A DNA stretch of 64,000 bases, taken from Streptomyces sp. NBC_00525 (lineage in GTDB: Bacteria; Actinomycetota; Actinomycetes; Streptomycetales; Streptomycetaceae). The stretch covers positions 5,456,001 through 5,520,000 of the forward strand of contig NZ_CP107834.1 of assembly GCF_036346595.1 (NCBI RefSeq), given 5' to 3'. The position numbers and the translations under genes were made by a program. Of the stretch, positions 1 through 18,307 are shown piece by piece. Positions within the stretch are counted from its first letter, which is position 1. Each line of letters starts with the position of its first letter. Under the pieces are notes generated by a model that was given only the letters and a program-made list of their open reading frames with translations, did not search any database and had not been told where the DNA came from.

Positions 1-1477
1 TGCGCAGCTCGATCGACCTGATGCAGGGACTGGCCAGGAGCCTGGGGCTGGACCCGGTACGCGACCGCGAAGTGATTGTCGATCACGCCTTCAAGCGGTA
101 CTCCAGTACCAGCGCGCTGTTCGGAACCCCGGAGTCCTGTGCCGACCTCGTCCGTGCCCTGGCCGGGGCCGGAGTGGACGAGATCGCCTGCCTCATCGAC
201 TTCGGCGTCCCCGACGACCTGGTCCTTGACGCGCTGGGGAACATCGCCGCCGTCAGGCAGGCGATGAAGGACGCCCAGGCCCGGCCCTGCCGGACGCCGA
301 CGGACGTGATCGCGCGGCACGGGGTCACGCACCTGCAGTGCACGCCGGCCTTCGCCCGTCTTCTGCTCCTCGACCGGGACGGCCATCCCTCGGCGGAGAG
401 CAGTCTGCGCACCCTCCTCGTCGGCGGGGACGCATCTCCACCGGAACTCACCTCGCGGCTGCGCGACTCCGGTATCGGCGACGTCCTCAACATGTATGGG
501 CCTACGGAGACGTGCGTCTGGTCGGCGGTGCAACGGCTCGAACCCGATCGGTACGACCGCGCGACGGTCGGCGGAGCCCTGGCCAACACCACGCTGTACG
601 TCCTCGACGTGCGGCTTCGGCAGGTACCGATCGGAGTCCCCGGCGAGCTGTACATCGGTGGAGACGGTGTGGGACGCGGGTACTGGAACAGGCCCGCGCT
701 GACCGCGGAGAAATTTCTCCCCGATCCGCTGACCGACCGGCCCGGAGGCCGGATGTACGCCACCGGGGACATCGTGCGACCGCTGGGTGGCGGCAGGTTC
801 GAGTTCCTCGGCCGCGCCGACCACCAGGTGAAGGTGCGCGGTTTCCGTATCGAGTTCGGTGAGATCGAGACCGTACTCGGCGGGCACCCGGCGCTCGCGA
901 ACTGCACCGTCGTCGCCCGGCCGGACCGGAACGGCGACACCGGTCTCGTCGCGTTCGCCGTGCCGCGCGAGGGCATGGCCTACGACGAGGCGAGCGTCCG
1001 CGCCCATGCCCGCGTCCGGCTGCCCGACTACATGGTGCCGTCGCGCATCGTCCCGGTGGAGAGCCTGCCGCTCACACTCAACGGAAAGGTCGACCGCGGC
1101 GCGCTCGTCAGGATGGCGGACGGGGTCAAGGGCGGCGGGACCGCCACATACCTGGCGCCACGCAACCGGATCGAGCACGCCCTCCAGCAGATCTGGCAGG
1201 CACTCCTCGAACGCGACGGGGTGGGCGTCCACGAGAACTTCTTCGAGATCGGCGGCCATTCGCTGCTCGCCGCAAGGATGCACGCGCACATCACCACAGC
1301 GGGACTGGGGCGCGTCGAACTGGTCGACCTGTTCACCTTTCCGACCATCGCCGGGCTCGCGGCGCACATCAGCACGGGCGGTGAGAACGCCGACGAGAAG
1401 CTGAGCGTGGACGTCGAGAACCGGGCGAGCAAGCAGAAGGCCGCCTTCCGTCAGCGGCAGCGCAGGAGGCACAGTTC

Positions 1478-1481
<4 letters not shown>
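1..1481 (+). CDS. NRPS, 3' part: [LLM monooxygenase end]-A domain second half-PCP
   Basis: C-terminal fragment of an NRPS; the frame is open at the left edge (first whole codon at 3), so the true start is outside the window. Roughly residues 1-85 match the end of the luciferase-like monooxygenase inserted in the A domain at 14740-15770 (shared VDEIACLIDFGV). The second half of the A domain follows: A5 NMYGPTE, A6 GELYIGGDG, A7 YATGD, A8 and A10 NGKVD. The PCP has GGHSLL. The visible pocket residues (Q278, L299, G301, M322, V330, W331 in GrsA numbering) fit glycine; the first three are missing. The protein ends in an Arg/Lys-rich helix, like the NRPS at 18308-21517, and overlaps the next PKS gene by GTGA. 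Both are expected at an NRPS-to-PKS docking junction. Role: loads and probably oxidises glycine, then passes the chain to the next protein. The monooxygenase insertion is clear; its exact product is inferred. Confidence 0.9.
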
Positions 1482-9508
<8,027 letters not shown>

Positions 9509-9553
9509 TACCGCCGACCTCTATCGGCTGACATCAATGGAGAGTCGCAAACG

Positions 9554-12500
9554 ATGAACGACGCCGCGGATTTTGACAGTTCCCCGATGGTCGGCTTCCG
9601 GCTTTCGCCGCCGCAGCTCCACACGTGGTCGCACTCCCCTGGGCTTCGGGCGCAGTGCCGCATCACGATGGAGGGGCCGACGCGCCGCTCCGAGGTCCTG
9701 CGCGCCGTTCGGTCGGTGATCGAGCGTCATGAGTCCTTGCGTTCAAGGCTGGTCCCGGTACCCGGTCTGGCGACGCCGCTGCAGCTGGTGGACGACGGCG
9801 GCGAGCCGGAGTGGATCGACGACGTTCTTCCGGACGACGCCCTCGCCGCGGCCGAGGCGGTCGACCGGGCGGCCGACGCCGACGTTCGCGCGCCCTCGGG
9901 CAGCGGCCCGGACGGCGGCGCGGTGCGTGCCCGCCTCATGGCGGGCTCCGACCGGGCCGTCCTCGTGCTGACGGCCTCCGGGGTGTTCGTCGACCGTCGG
10001 TCTCTCGCCGTGATCTTCGAGGACTTCACCGCCGCACTCGCGGGGCGCACCCAGGAGGAGGTGTCGCTGCAGTACCTGGACGCGGCGGAGTGGCTGCACG
10101 AGCAGACCGGCAGCGACGAGGCGCGGGCTCGGATGGACGGATGGCTCGGGCGGGAGTTCGCCGCCGCGGCTGGGCTGCCCATGCCTTTCGAGCCCGGATC
10201 CGGAGTTGGTTCCGCAGCGGTGCGCGTACCCGTCGACGGCCCGACGGCCGCGGCGGTGGAACACGTGGCGACCCGGATCCGCTGTTCGGCCACGGCGGTT
10301 CTCCTCGGAGCCTGGCAGGTGCTGCTGTGGCGGCTCACCGGCGAGGAGCGGATGGTGACCGCCCTCCTCCCCACATCTCGGGGTCTGGACGAACTCCAGG
10401 ACGTGATCGGGAACTTCGAGAGTCCGGTCCCCCTGCTCACCGCGATGGAGCCGGCCCAGGCCTTCGCGGCCCTCGCCAAGGACCTCGACGAGGCGTGGGC
10501 AGACGCCGCCGTGGACCAGTTCTCCTTCGACGGGACGCGGACGACGGAGCCGGCGCCCTTCAGCTTTGCCCGCACCGAGCTGCCGGCCGAGGCGCGCGCC
10601 GACGGACGGCGCCTGGCCATGGAGGGCCTCGCCGTCTCACCGGCCGGATCGCTCCTGCACCTCGACGTGGTCCAGGGAGCACAGGGCGAGCTCACCCTGA
10701 GCGTCGTACACGACGTGCGGCGGATGTCGGCTCGGCACGCGGAACGGATCGCCGGTCAGCTCGCCTCCGTCGTTCGCGCCGTCGTCGCCGACCCGGAGGC
10801 CCCGGTCGGCGACATCGGGCTGGCGGACGAGGAGGAGAGGGCGCGCGTCCTCGCGCGGGGGACCGGTGAGCGGCGCCCGCACTCGGCGCCCCAGGTCGTG
10901 CACGCGCGTTTCGAGCGCTGGGCCGCGGCACGGCCCGACGCGCTCGCCGCCGTGTGCGGAGGCCGCCGCCTGACGTACGGCGAGGCCGAGCACCGGGCGA
11001 ACCGGCTCGCGCACGCCCTGCGCTCGCGGGGGGTCGGGCCGGACGTGCCCGTCGGGCTGATGACCGAGCGATCCGTCGAGTACGTCATCGGCCTGCTCGC
11101 CGTCCTCAAGGCAGGCGGCGCGTTCGTCCCTCTCGATCCGTCCCTGCCGGCCGCCCGGCTCACCCGGATGATCGAGGACGCCCGCCCGGCGGCGCTCCTC
11201 ACCCGGGGCGGCCTGACCGGCCCCGCAACGGCACACGGGATCCCGGTGCTCGACCTCGACGGTGCCGCAGAGCCGGACCGGCTGCCGGACACGCCGCCCG
11301 CGGTGGACGTCCATCCGGACCACCTCGCCTACCTCATCTTCACCTCGGGATCGACGGGACGCCCCAAGGCGGTCGGCGTACCGCACCGCGCCATAGGCGC
11401 CTACGTCGAAGGCGTCGTACCGGAGCTCGCCCTGCCCGAGGACGCCGTACTGGGCACGCTGGCGACCACCGCGGCCGACCTCGGCCACACCGCGGTGTTC
11501 GGCGCCCTGTGCACCGGCCGGTCGTTGTTCCTCGCCGCGCCGGACGAGGTCCTGGCGGCCGACGCGCTGGTCCGCCGCTTCCGCGAGCAGCCCGTCGACA
11601 TGCTGAAGATCGTCCCCTCTCACCTCGCCGCGCTTCTCGACGCCGAGGACGCCGCCGAGCTGCTGCCCAGGGTCTGCCTGGTGTTCGGCGGAGAGGAGCT
11701 TCCGGCGTCCCTGGCGGAGCGGGTGCGGAAGCTGCGTCCAGGATTGCGCGTCGTCAATCATTACGGGCCGACAGAGACGGCCGTCGGTGCTCTCACGTTC
11801 ACGGTGGCGGACGGGGCCCCGGACCAGGTGCCCATCGGGCGCCCGCTTCCGAACTATCGCTCCTACGTCCTGGACGAGAAGCTGCGCCCCGTGCTGGAAG
11901 GCGCCCCCGGAGAGCTGTACATCGGGGGCCCCGGCGTCGCCCGAGGCTATGAGGGGCAGCCCGGCGCCACGGCTGACCGCTTCCTCCCCGACCCCTTCAC
12001 GGACGAGCCCGGTGCGGTCATGTACCACACGGGCGACCTGGTCCGGCAGCGCCCGGACGGCGCCTTCGTGTTCCTGGGTCGCGCCGATCAGCAGGTGAAG
12101 ATCCGTGGGCACCGGGTAGAGCTGCGCGAGATCGAGGCGGTGCTCCTGCGCGGCGAGCGCGTGAGCGATGCCGCGGTCGTCGTACGTTCCGACGGCTCCG
12201 ACCCGAGTCTCGCGGCGTATGTCGTCGCCCGCCGAGGCGCCCACCTGACGACCGCGGAACTGACGGAGCAGCTGCGGGCTGAGCTGCCCGACCACATGGT
12301 GCCGACCGCGGTCGTCGTGCTGCCGGTTCTGCCACTGACCCCGAACGGGAAGGTGGACCGGCGGGCGCTGCCGGCGCCGGACCCCGACGCGTCCAGGGCG
12401 GCGAGCCACGTAGCGCCGCGTACGGAGACGGAGACCCTGCTCGCGGGGATCTGGGCGGACATCCTCGGCTGCGAGAAGGTCGGCGTGCACGACGACTTCT

Positions 12501-15500
12501 TCTACACGCTCGGCGGCAACTCGCTGGGGGCCACCCGCGTCGTCGTCCGCGTGCGGGCAGCCACCCAGGTCGCGCTTCAGGTCGCCACCTTGTTCGAGTC
12601 CTGCACGGTCGCGCAGCTGGCCGAAGTGATCGACGCCGAGCGCGCGGCGGGCAAGGCGGACGCGGATGACGCGATCACGCCCATCGAGCGCACCGGGCCG
12701 CTGCCCCTGTCCTACGCGCAGCGCCGCATCTGGGTGCTCTCCCAGGTCGACGGCGCGAGCGCCGCCTACAACATCCCCGCGGCCCTCCGCATCAGCGGCC
12801 CCCTGGACACCGCCTGCCTGGTACGCGCGCTGAGTGAGGTGGTACGCCGCCACGAGGCGCTCCGCACGAACTTCGTGACGGTGGACGGCGTTCCCGCACA
12901 GATCGTCCGCGAAGCGTCGGCCATCGACGCGCCGGTGGTGGACATCGCCGCTCCGGACGTGCCGTCCAGGGAGCGGGCCTTCGCGGCGCGGGCCTTCGAC
13001 CTGGAGCGCGACGAGCTGTTCCGGGCCGAGATCCTGCGCGTCACGCCCGAGGAGCACGTACTGCTCCTGTGCCTGCATCACATCGTCTCCGACGGTTGGT
13101 CGACCGCTGTGCTCTGGGAGGAGGTCGTGATGCTGTACACGGCGTTCCGGGCGGACCAGCCCTCTCCCCTCGCGCCGCTGGCGATCCAGTACGCCGACTT
13201 CGCCACCTGGCAGAACCAGCGCCTGGAATCCGACCGGATCCGTCCGCAGCTGGAGTACTGGACGGAGCAGCTGCGCGGACTGCCGGCCCTGCTGGACCTC
13301 CCCACCGACCGGCCCCGGCCCGCCGTCCAGGGGGCCGGGGGAGCGACCGTCCCGATCACCCTCGACCGGGCCACCACGGACGCGCTGCGCGCGCTGGCCG
13401 GGGAACGGCAGTCCACGATGTTCATGGCGCTGCTCACCGCGTTCAACGTCCTGCTGTCGCGCTACACGAGCCAGGAGGACATCGCGGTCGGCACGCCCAT
13501 AGCGAACCGTACGCGTGCCGAGGCAGAGGCCCTGATCGGGTGCTTCTTCAATACGCTGGTGATCCGGACCGATCTGTCCGGGGACCCGTCCTTCGAGGAC
13601 CTGCTGGGGCGGGTGCGCGAGGTGACGCTCGCCGCCCAGACGCATCAGGATCTCCCGTTCGAACGACTCGTCGAGGCGCTGAATCCGCCGCGGGACCCCG
13701 GGCACACGCCGCTCTTCCAGGCTCTCTTCGTCTACCAGACCGCGCCCGGCGACGGGCGCGGCATGGACGGTCTCGGGATCGAGCCGCTGGCTCTGCCGGG
13801 AAGCGTCGCGAAGTACGACCTCACCGTCGACCTGGTCGAGAACGACGAGGGGCTGACGGGGCGCGTCGAGTACCGCACGGATCTCTTCGACGCTGCGACG
13901 ATCGAGCGACTGGCCGACCACTTCACGGGGCTGATCCGGGCTGCCGTCCGCGAACCGGCCACCCGAATAGGCGAGTTCACCTTCCTCGGTGAGCCGGAGC
14001 GGGAGCTCGTCCTTGCCGACTGGAACCGGGACTACGTCGCTCGGACCGATGAGCCGTTCGTCGCCGACGCCTTCGAGGCGCGTGCGAAGGCCGCTCCCGA
14101 GGCCACGGCACTGGTGTTCGGCGACCGCTCGCTCACCTATGGCGAACTCGACCGGGAGGCGGACCGACTGGCGCGGATCCTGCGGTCCAGGGGCGTCGCC
14201 GAGGATGTCATCGTCGGCCTGTGGACCGAGCGGTCGGTCGAGATGGTCGTCGCCATGCTCGCCGTGCTCAAGGCGGGCGGCGCGTACGTTCCGATGGATC
14301 CCGGCGCTCCCGCCGGCCGGATCGCGTACATGATCGAGGACACCGGGCTGCGGTTCGTGGTCGCATCGGCGGCCCGTTCGGCGGAGTTGCCGGAAGGCGT
14401 CGAGCTCATCGACCCGAAGACGGACGCCGACGCGGACGGATCCTCACCGACCCGGTCCCTCCGCCCCGACCACCTGGCCTACGTGATCTACACGTCCGGG
14501 TCCACCGGCCGCCCCAAGGGCGTGATGGTCGCACAGCGGAACCTGGCGGGGTTCTTCGCCGCCATGGACCAGCGCCTCGGCGGCTCCGCGCCGGGCACCT
14601 GGCTCGCACTGACGCACTACACCTTCGACATCTCGGTCCTCGAACTGCTGTGGACCCTGACGCGCGGTTTCAAAGTCGTGCTCGTCGGCGAGGAGCTGGT
14701 GCTGAGCGATGCCCGGAAACCCGGCTCCGACAGGACGGTCGACTTCAGCCTGTTCTACTTCGCGAGCGACGCCGGCGAGCGCGGGACGGACAAGTACCGC
14801 ATGCTGCTCGACGGTGCGCGCTGGGCCGACGAGCATGGTTTCGCGGCGGTGTGGACACCGGAGCGGCACTTCGGAACGTTCGGCGGGCTCTATCCGAACC
14901 CGGGCATCACCGCCGCCGCCGTCGCCGCTTCCACGAAGCGGATCGGAATCCGCACCGGAAGCCTGGTGCTCCCGCTCCACAACCCGATCCGGGTCGCCGA
15001 GGACTGGGCGATGATCGACAACCTGTCCGACGGGCGCGTGGGGCTTTCGATTGCCTCCGGCTGGCAGCCCCACGACTTCGCCCTCGCGCCGGAGAACTTC
15101 GCCGACCGCAAGGAGATCATGTTCCGCGACCTCGACGTCGTTCGGAAACTCTGGCGCGGCGAGGCGGTGCGGACGGTCTCGGGAACCGGCGACGACATCG
15201 AGGTGCGGACGCTGCCCCGCCCCGTGCAGCCTGAGCTGCCCGTCTGGATCACGGCGGCGGGCAACCCGGAGACGTTCCGTCGCGCCGGCGCCGTCGGCGC
15301 CAACCTGCTGACCCACCTGCTCGGGCAGTCGGTGGAGGACCTGGCGCGTTCGCTCGAGGTGTACCGCACCGCCCGGAGGGAGGCCGGACACGCCGACGAA
15401 GGGCATGTCACGTTGATGCTCCACACGTTCGTGTCGGACGACGAGGAGTTCGTCCGACGGACCGTGCGTGAGCCGTTCAAGAACTACCTGCGCGACTCCG

Positions 15501-18292
15501 TCGATCTCGTGCGTCCCATCGCCCGCTCGCGTGGGCTGGAGATCGAGGACTTCGACGAGAAGGACCTCGACGCGCTCCTTGACCACGCGTTCGACCGCTA
15601 TTACGGCGACAGCGGGCTCTTCGGTACTCCGGAGCAGTGTGTGCCGTTCGTCGACCGGCTGCGCGAAACCGGGGTGGACGAAATCGCCTGTCTCATCGAC
15701 TTCGGCGTCGGCACGGAGGAGGTGCTGGCGAGCTTCGAGCATCTCGACACCTTGCGCCGGACCGTTTCGCCGGCCCCCGGGGAGGCGCCGCGCGAGGACA
15801 TCGCCGGGCTCATCGAGCTCCACGGGGTGACGCACCTGCAGTGCACTCCGTCGCTCGCCGCGCTGCTGGTCGCCGACGACGACGCACGACGGTCCCTGCG
15901 CGAGCTGGACTGGATGCTCGTCGGCGGCGAGGCGCTGCCGCCCGCGCTGGCCGGTACGCTGTCCGCGACCGTCGGCGGCCAGGTGCTCAACGTCTACGGC
16001 CCGACCGAGGCGACCATCTGGTCCACCAGCCATACGGTCACCGGCGCCGACAACTCCATCGGTCGTCCGCTGTCCAACACCCGGGTCTACGTCCTCGACG
16101 GACGGCTCAACCCGGTCCCGGCCGGCGTACCCGGAGAACTGTGCATCGGCGGCGACGGCGTCGCGCGCGGCTATCTGCACCGGCCTGAACTCACGGACGA
16201 GCGGTTCGTCCCCGACCCCTTCGCGGCGGACGCCGAGGCCCGGATGTACCGCACGGGTGACATCGTGCGCTACCGACCAGGCGGTGAACTGGAGTTCGTC
16301 GGACGCCGCGATCACCAGGTCAAGGTGAACGGCTTCCGGGTGGAACTCGGCGAGGTGGAGTCGGCCCTCGCCGACGCGCCGGGTGTACAGGCGTCGGTGG
16401 TCGTGGCGGACGACGACGGGCGCGGCGGCAAGCGGCTCGTCGCCCATGTCGTCGCGACGGACGGATTCGACGTCACCCGGGCGCGCGGGCACCTGGAGGA
16501 GCGGCTGCCGCGGTACATGATCCCCGCCCTGTTCGTCGAACTGCCCGCGCTGCCACTGCTGCCCAGCGGGAAGGTGGACCGCAAGGCCCTGCCGGACCCG
16601 CTCCCCGAACAGCGGCCGGCCGACTCGTTCCTCGCGCCGCGGACGCGGGTCGAGGAACGGCTGGCACAGATCTGGAGCGAGCTCCTGGGACAGCCGAGCG
16701 TCGCCGCAGACGACAACTTCTTCGAGCTCGGCGGCGACTCGATCATCGCGATCCAGATGGTCTCGCGCGCGAAGAACGCGGGGGTCGTCCTCTCCGCCCG
16801 CGACCTGTTCCGGTACCAGACGCTCGCCGAACTCGCCACGGCGGCCAAGGAGGGCGCCGGACCGCGAGCGGAGCAGGGCCTGGTCCTGGGCGACGCGGAG
16901 CTGGCCCCCATCCAGCGCTGGTTCTTCGAGCAGGAGCTCGCCGACGCGCATCACTACAACCAGGCCGTCCTGGTCGACGTCACCGCGGGAGGGCTCGACC
17001 TCGACCTGCTGGCGGGGGCACGCGACGCCGTCGTACGACACCATGACGCCCTCCGGAACCGCTTCGTCCGTGACGCGGCGAGCGTCCGCCAATGGACGAG
17101 CGCACCGGAGGAGAAGAGCGAGCCGGTCGAACGCCTCGACCTGACGGATGAACAGCCATCGTCCTGGGCCAGGGCTGTCGCCGCCATGCAGGCACGGACC
17201 CACGGCGCCCTGGACCTGCGGAACGGGCCACTGCTGCGCATGGTCTACATCGACTACGGCGGAAGGCGTCCGGCCCAGGTCTACACCGTCATCCACCACA
17301 CGGTCGTCGACGGAATCTCGTGGCGCGTCCTCATGGAAGACCTCCAGGCGTGCTACGAGGCGCTGCGCGACGGCCGCCCCGTGCGGCTCCCGCCGAAGAC
17401 CACCTCGTACAAGGAGTGGGTCGCGAGGCTCCAGGCACACGCGGCCGACGACGAGGCCCAGGCCGAACTCGCCTACTGGGCGCGCCAGGTCGAGTCGCCG
17501 ACGGCGCCGCTGCCGCGCGACCGGGACGGGGCGAACACCGAGGCGACGGCGCGGACGGTCACCGTGGAACTCTCGGCCGACGAGACGACCACGCTCGTAC
17601 GCGATATGCACGCCGCGCACAAGACCGACGCGCACGACGTGCTGCTCCACGCGCTGGGCGAGGCGTGCGCGCCGTGGACCGGCTCTCGACCACTCCTCGT
17701 CGATGTGGAGGGGCACGGCCGCGAGGAGCTCTTCGACGACGTGGACATCTCGCGCACCATCGGCTGGTTCACGGCGATGTATCCGCTGCGCGTCGACCCG
17801 TCGGCCGGGGCCGACGGGCTGCGGGCCGTGAAGGAGCAGGTGCGAAGCGTCCCGAGGCGCGGTGTCGGATTTGGCCTGCTGCGTTATCTGGCCCCTGACC
17901 GGTCCGTTCGCGAACGGCTGGCCCGCGGGAGCCAGGCGGAGATCGTCTTCAACTACCTGGGACAGGCCGACGCCTCGCGGTTGCCGGACTCGATGTTCAA
18001 GCTGTCCACGGACCCCGTCGGCGCCTCGCACGGTGCGGCGCAGCGGCGCAAGCACCTGCTGAGCGTCAACGGAATCGTGGCCGACGGGCGCCTCCGCGTC
18101 GGCTTCACCTTCAGCGAGGCCGTGCACGAAGCGGAGACCGTCGAGGCCCTCGCCGCCCGGTTCACCGCCTCGGTCCGGCAGGTCGTCGAGGACTGCCGCA
18201 CGGGCCGGCTGAAGGTCGACCCGTCCGCGTTCCCGGACATCGACCTCACCCAGGAGGAGCTCGACGACCTTCTCGAGGAACTTGAGAGCTAG
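9554..18292 (+). CDS. Bimodular NRPS: C-like(no His)-A(Asp)-PCP-C-A(Gly)/LLM-PCP-E
   Basis: 2912 residues; ATG preceded by GGAGAG at 9 nt. Residues 1-430 are a condensation-fold domain in which the HHxxxDG motif reads SGVFVDR (near 141), so both histidines are lost. A1 (about 450-960) has pocket residues D-L-T-K-V-G-H-V-G-K, the aspartate code. PCP1 has GGNSLG near 987. C2 has HHIVSDG near 1175. A2 begins near 1510 with D-I-L-Q-L-G-V-I-W-K (glycine). It is interrupted between A4 (FDISVLE) and A5 (NVYGPTE) by a luciferase-like FMN monooxygenase at about 1729-2070 (starts FSLFYFASD). PCP2 is GGDSII near 2395. A final epimerisation domain has HHTVVDG and RTIGWFTAMYP. It sits 45 nt after the PKS-TauD gene and 15 nt before the next NRPS. 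The His-less N-terminal domain next to a TauD and an Asp module resembles the 'interface' domains of beta-hydroxyaspartate pathways. An E domain after glycine makes sense only if the glycine has been made chiral. Confidence 0.93.
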   Translation: MNDAADFDSSPMVGFRLSPPQLHTWSHSPGLRAQCRITMEGPTRRSEVLRAVRSVIERHESLRSRLVPVPGLATPLQLVDDGGEPEWIDDVLPDDALAAAEAVDRAADADVRAPSGSGPDGGAVRARLMAGSDRAVLVLTASGVFVDRRSLAVIFEDFTAALAGRTQEEVSLQYLDAAEWLHEQTGSDEARARMDGWLGREFAAAAGLPMPFEPGSGVGSAAVRVPVDGPTAAAVEHVATRIRCSATAVLLGAWQVLLWRLTGEERMVTALLPTSRGLDELQDVIGNFESPVPLLTAMEPAQAFAALAKDLDEAWADAAVDQFSFDGTRTTEPAPFSFARTELPAEARADGRRLAMEGLAVSPAGSLLHLDVVQGAQGELTLSVVHDVRRMSARHAERIAGQLASVVRAVVADPEAPVGDIGLADEEERARVLARGTGERRPHSAPQVVHARFERWAAARPDALAAVCGGRRLTYGEAEHRANRLAHALRSRGVGPDVPVGLMTERSVEYVIGLLAVLKAGGAFVPLDPSLPAARLTRMIEDARPAALLTRGGLTGPATAHGIPVLDLDGAAEPDRLPDTPPAVDVHPDHLAYLIFTSGSTGRPKAVGVPHRAIGAYVEGVVPELALPEDAVLGTLATTAADLGHTAVFGALCTGRSLFLAAPDEVLAADALVRRFREQPVDMLKIVPSHLAALLDAEDAAELLPRVCLVFGGEELPASLAERVRKLRPGLRVVNHYGPTETAVGALTFTVADGAPDQVPIGRPLPNYRSYVLDEKLRPVLEGAPGELYIGGPGVARGYEGQPGATADRFLPDPFTDEPGAVMYHTGDLVRQRPDGAFVFLGRADQQVKIRGHRVELREIEAVLLRGERVSDAAVVVRSDGSDPSLAAYVVARRGAHLTTAELTEQLRAELPDHMVPTAVVVLPVLPLTPNGKVDRRALPAPDPDASRAASHVAPRTETETLLAGIWADILGCEKVGVHDDFFYTLGGNSLGATRVVVRVRAATQVALQVATLFESCTVAQLAEVIDAERAAGKADADDAITPIERTGPLPLSYAQRRIWVLSQVDGASAAYNIPAALRISGPLDTACLVRALSEVVRRHEALRTNFVTVDGVPAQIVREASAIDAPVVDIAAPDVPSRERAFAARAFDLERDELFRAEILRVTPEEHVLLLCLHHIVSDGWSTAVLWEEVVMLYTAFRADQPSPLAPLAIQYADFATWQNQRLESDRIRPQLEYWTEQLRGLPALLDLPTDRPRPAVQGAGGATVPITLDRATTDALRALAGERQSTMFMALLTAFNVLLSRYTSQEDIAVGTPIANRTRAEAEALIGCFFNTLVIRTDLSGDPSFEDLLGRVREVTLAAQTHQDLPFERLVEALNPPRDPGHTPLFQALFVYQTAPGDGRGMDGLGIEPLALPGSVAKYDLTVDLVENDEGLTGRVEYRTDLFDAATIERLADHFTGLIRAAVREPATRIGEFTFLGEPERELVLADWNRDYVARTDEPFVADAFEARAKAAPEATALVFGDRSLTYGELDREADRLARILRSRGVAEDVIVGLWTERSVEMVVAMLAVLKAGGAYVPMDPGAPAGRIAYMIEDTGLRFVVASAARSAELPEGVELIDPKTDADADGSSPTRSLRPDHLAYVIYTSGSTGRPKGVMVAQRNLAGFFAAMDQRLGGSAPGTWLALTHYTFDISVLELLWTLTRGFKVVLVGEELVLSDARKPGSDRTVDFSLFYFASDAGERGTDKYRMLLDGARWADEHGFAAVWTPERHFGTFGGLYPNPGITAAAVAASTKRIGIRTGSLVLPLHNPIRVAEDWAMIDNLSDGRVGLSIASGWQPHDFALAPENFADRKEIMFRDLDVVRKLWRGEAVRTVSGTGDDIEVRTLPRPVQPELPVWITAAGNPETFRRAGAVGANLLTHLLGQSVEDLARSLEVYRTARREAGHADEGHVTLMLHTFVSDDEEFVRRTVREPFKNYLRDSVDLVRPIARSRGLEIEDFDEKDLDALLDHAFDRYYGDSGLFGTPEQCVPFVDRLRETGVDEIACLIDFGVGTEEVLASFEHLDTLRRTVSPAPGEAPREDIAGLIELHGVTHLQCTPSLAALLVADDDARRSLRELDWMLVGGEALPPALAGTLSATVGGQVLNVYGPTEATIWSTSHTVTGADNSIGRPLSNTRVYVLDGRLNPVPAGVPGELCIGGDGVARGYLHRPELTDERFVPDPFAADAEARMYRTGDIVRYRPGGELEFVGRRDHQVKVNGFRVELGEVESALADAPGVQASVVVADDDGRGGKRLVAHVVATDGFDVTRARGHLEERLPRYMIPALFVELPALPLLPSGKVDRKALPDPLPEQRPADSFLAPRTRVEERLAQIWSELLGQPSVAADDNFFELGGDSIIAIQMVSRAKNAGVVLSARDLFRYQTLAELATAAKEGAGPRAEQGLVLGDAELAPIQRWFFEQELADAHHYNQAVLVDVTAGGLDLDLLAGARDAVVRHHDALRNRFVRDAASVRQWTSAPEEKSEPVERLDLTDEQPSSWARAVAAMQARTHGALDLRNGPLLRMVYIDYGGRRPAQVYTVIHHTVVDGISWRVLMEDLQACYEALRDGRPVRLPPKTTSYKEWVARLQAHAADDEAQAELAYWARQVESPTAPLPRDRDGANTEATARTVTVELSADETTTLVRDMHAAHKTDAHDVLLHALGEACAPWTGSRPLLVDVEGHGREELFDDVDISRTIGWFTAMYPLRVDPSAGADGLRAVKEQVRSVPRRGVGFGLLRYLAPDRSVRERLARGSQAEIVFNYLGQADASRLPDSMFKLSTDPVGASHGAAQRRKHLLSVNGIVADGRLRVGFTFSEAVHEAETVEALAARFTASVRQVVEDCRTGRLKVDPSAFPDIDLTQEELDDLLEELES

Positions 18293-18307
18293 GACGGGAC
18301 TGACGCG

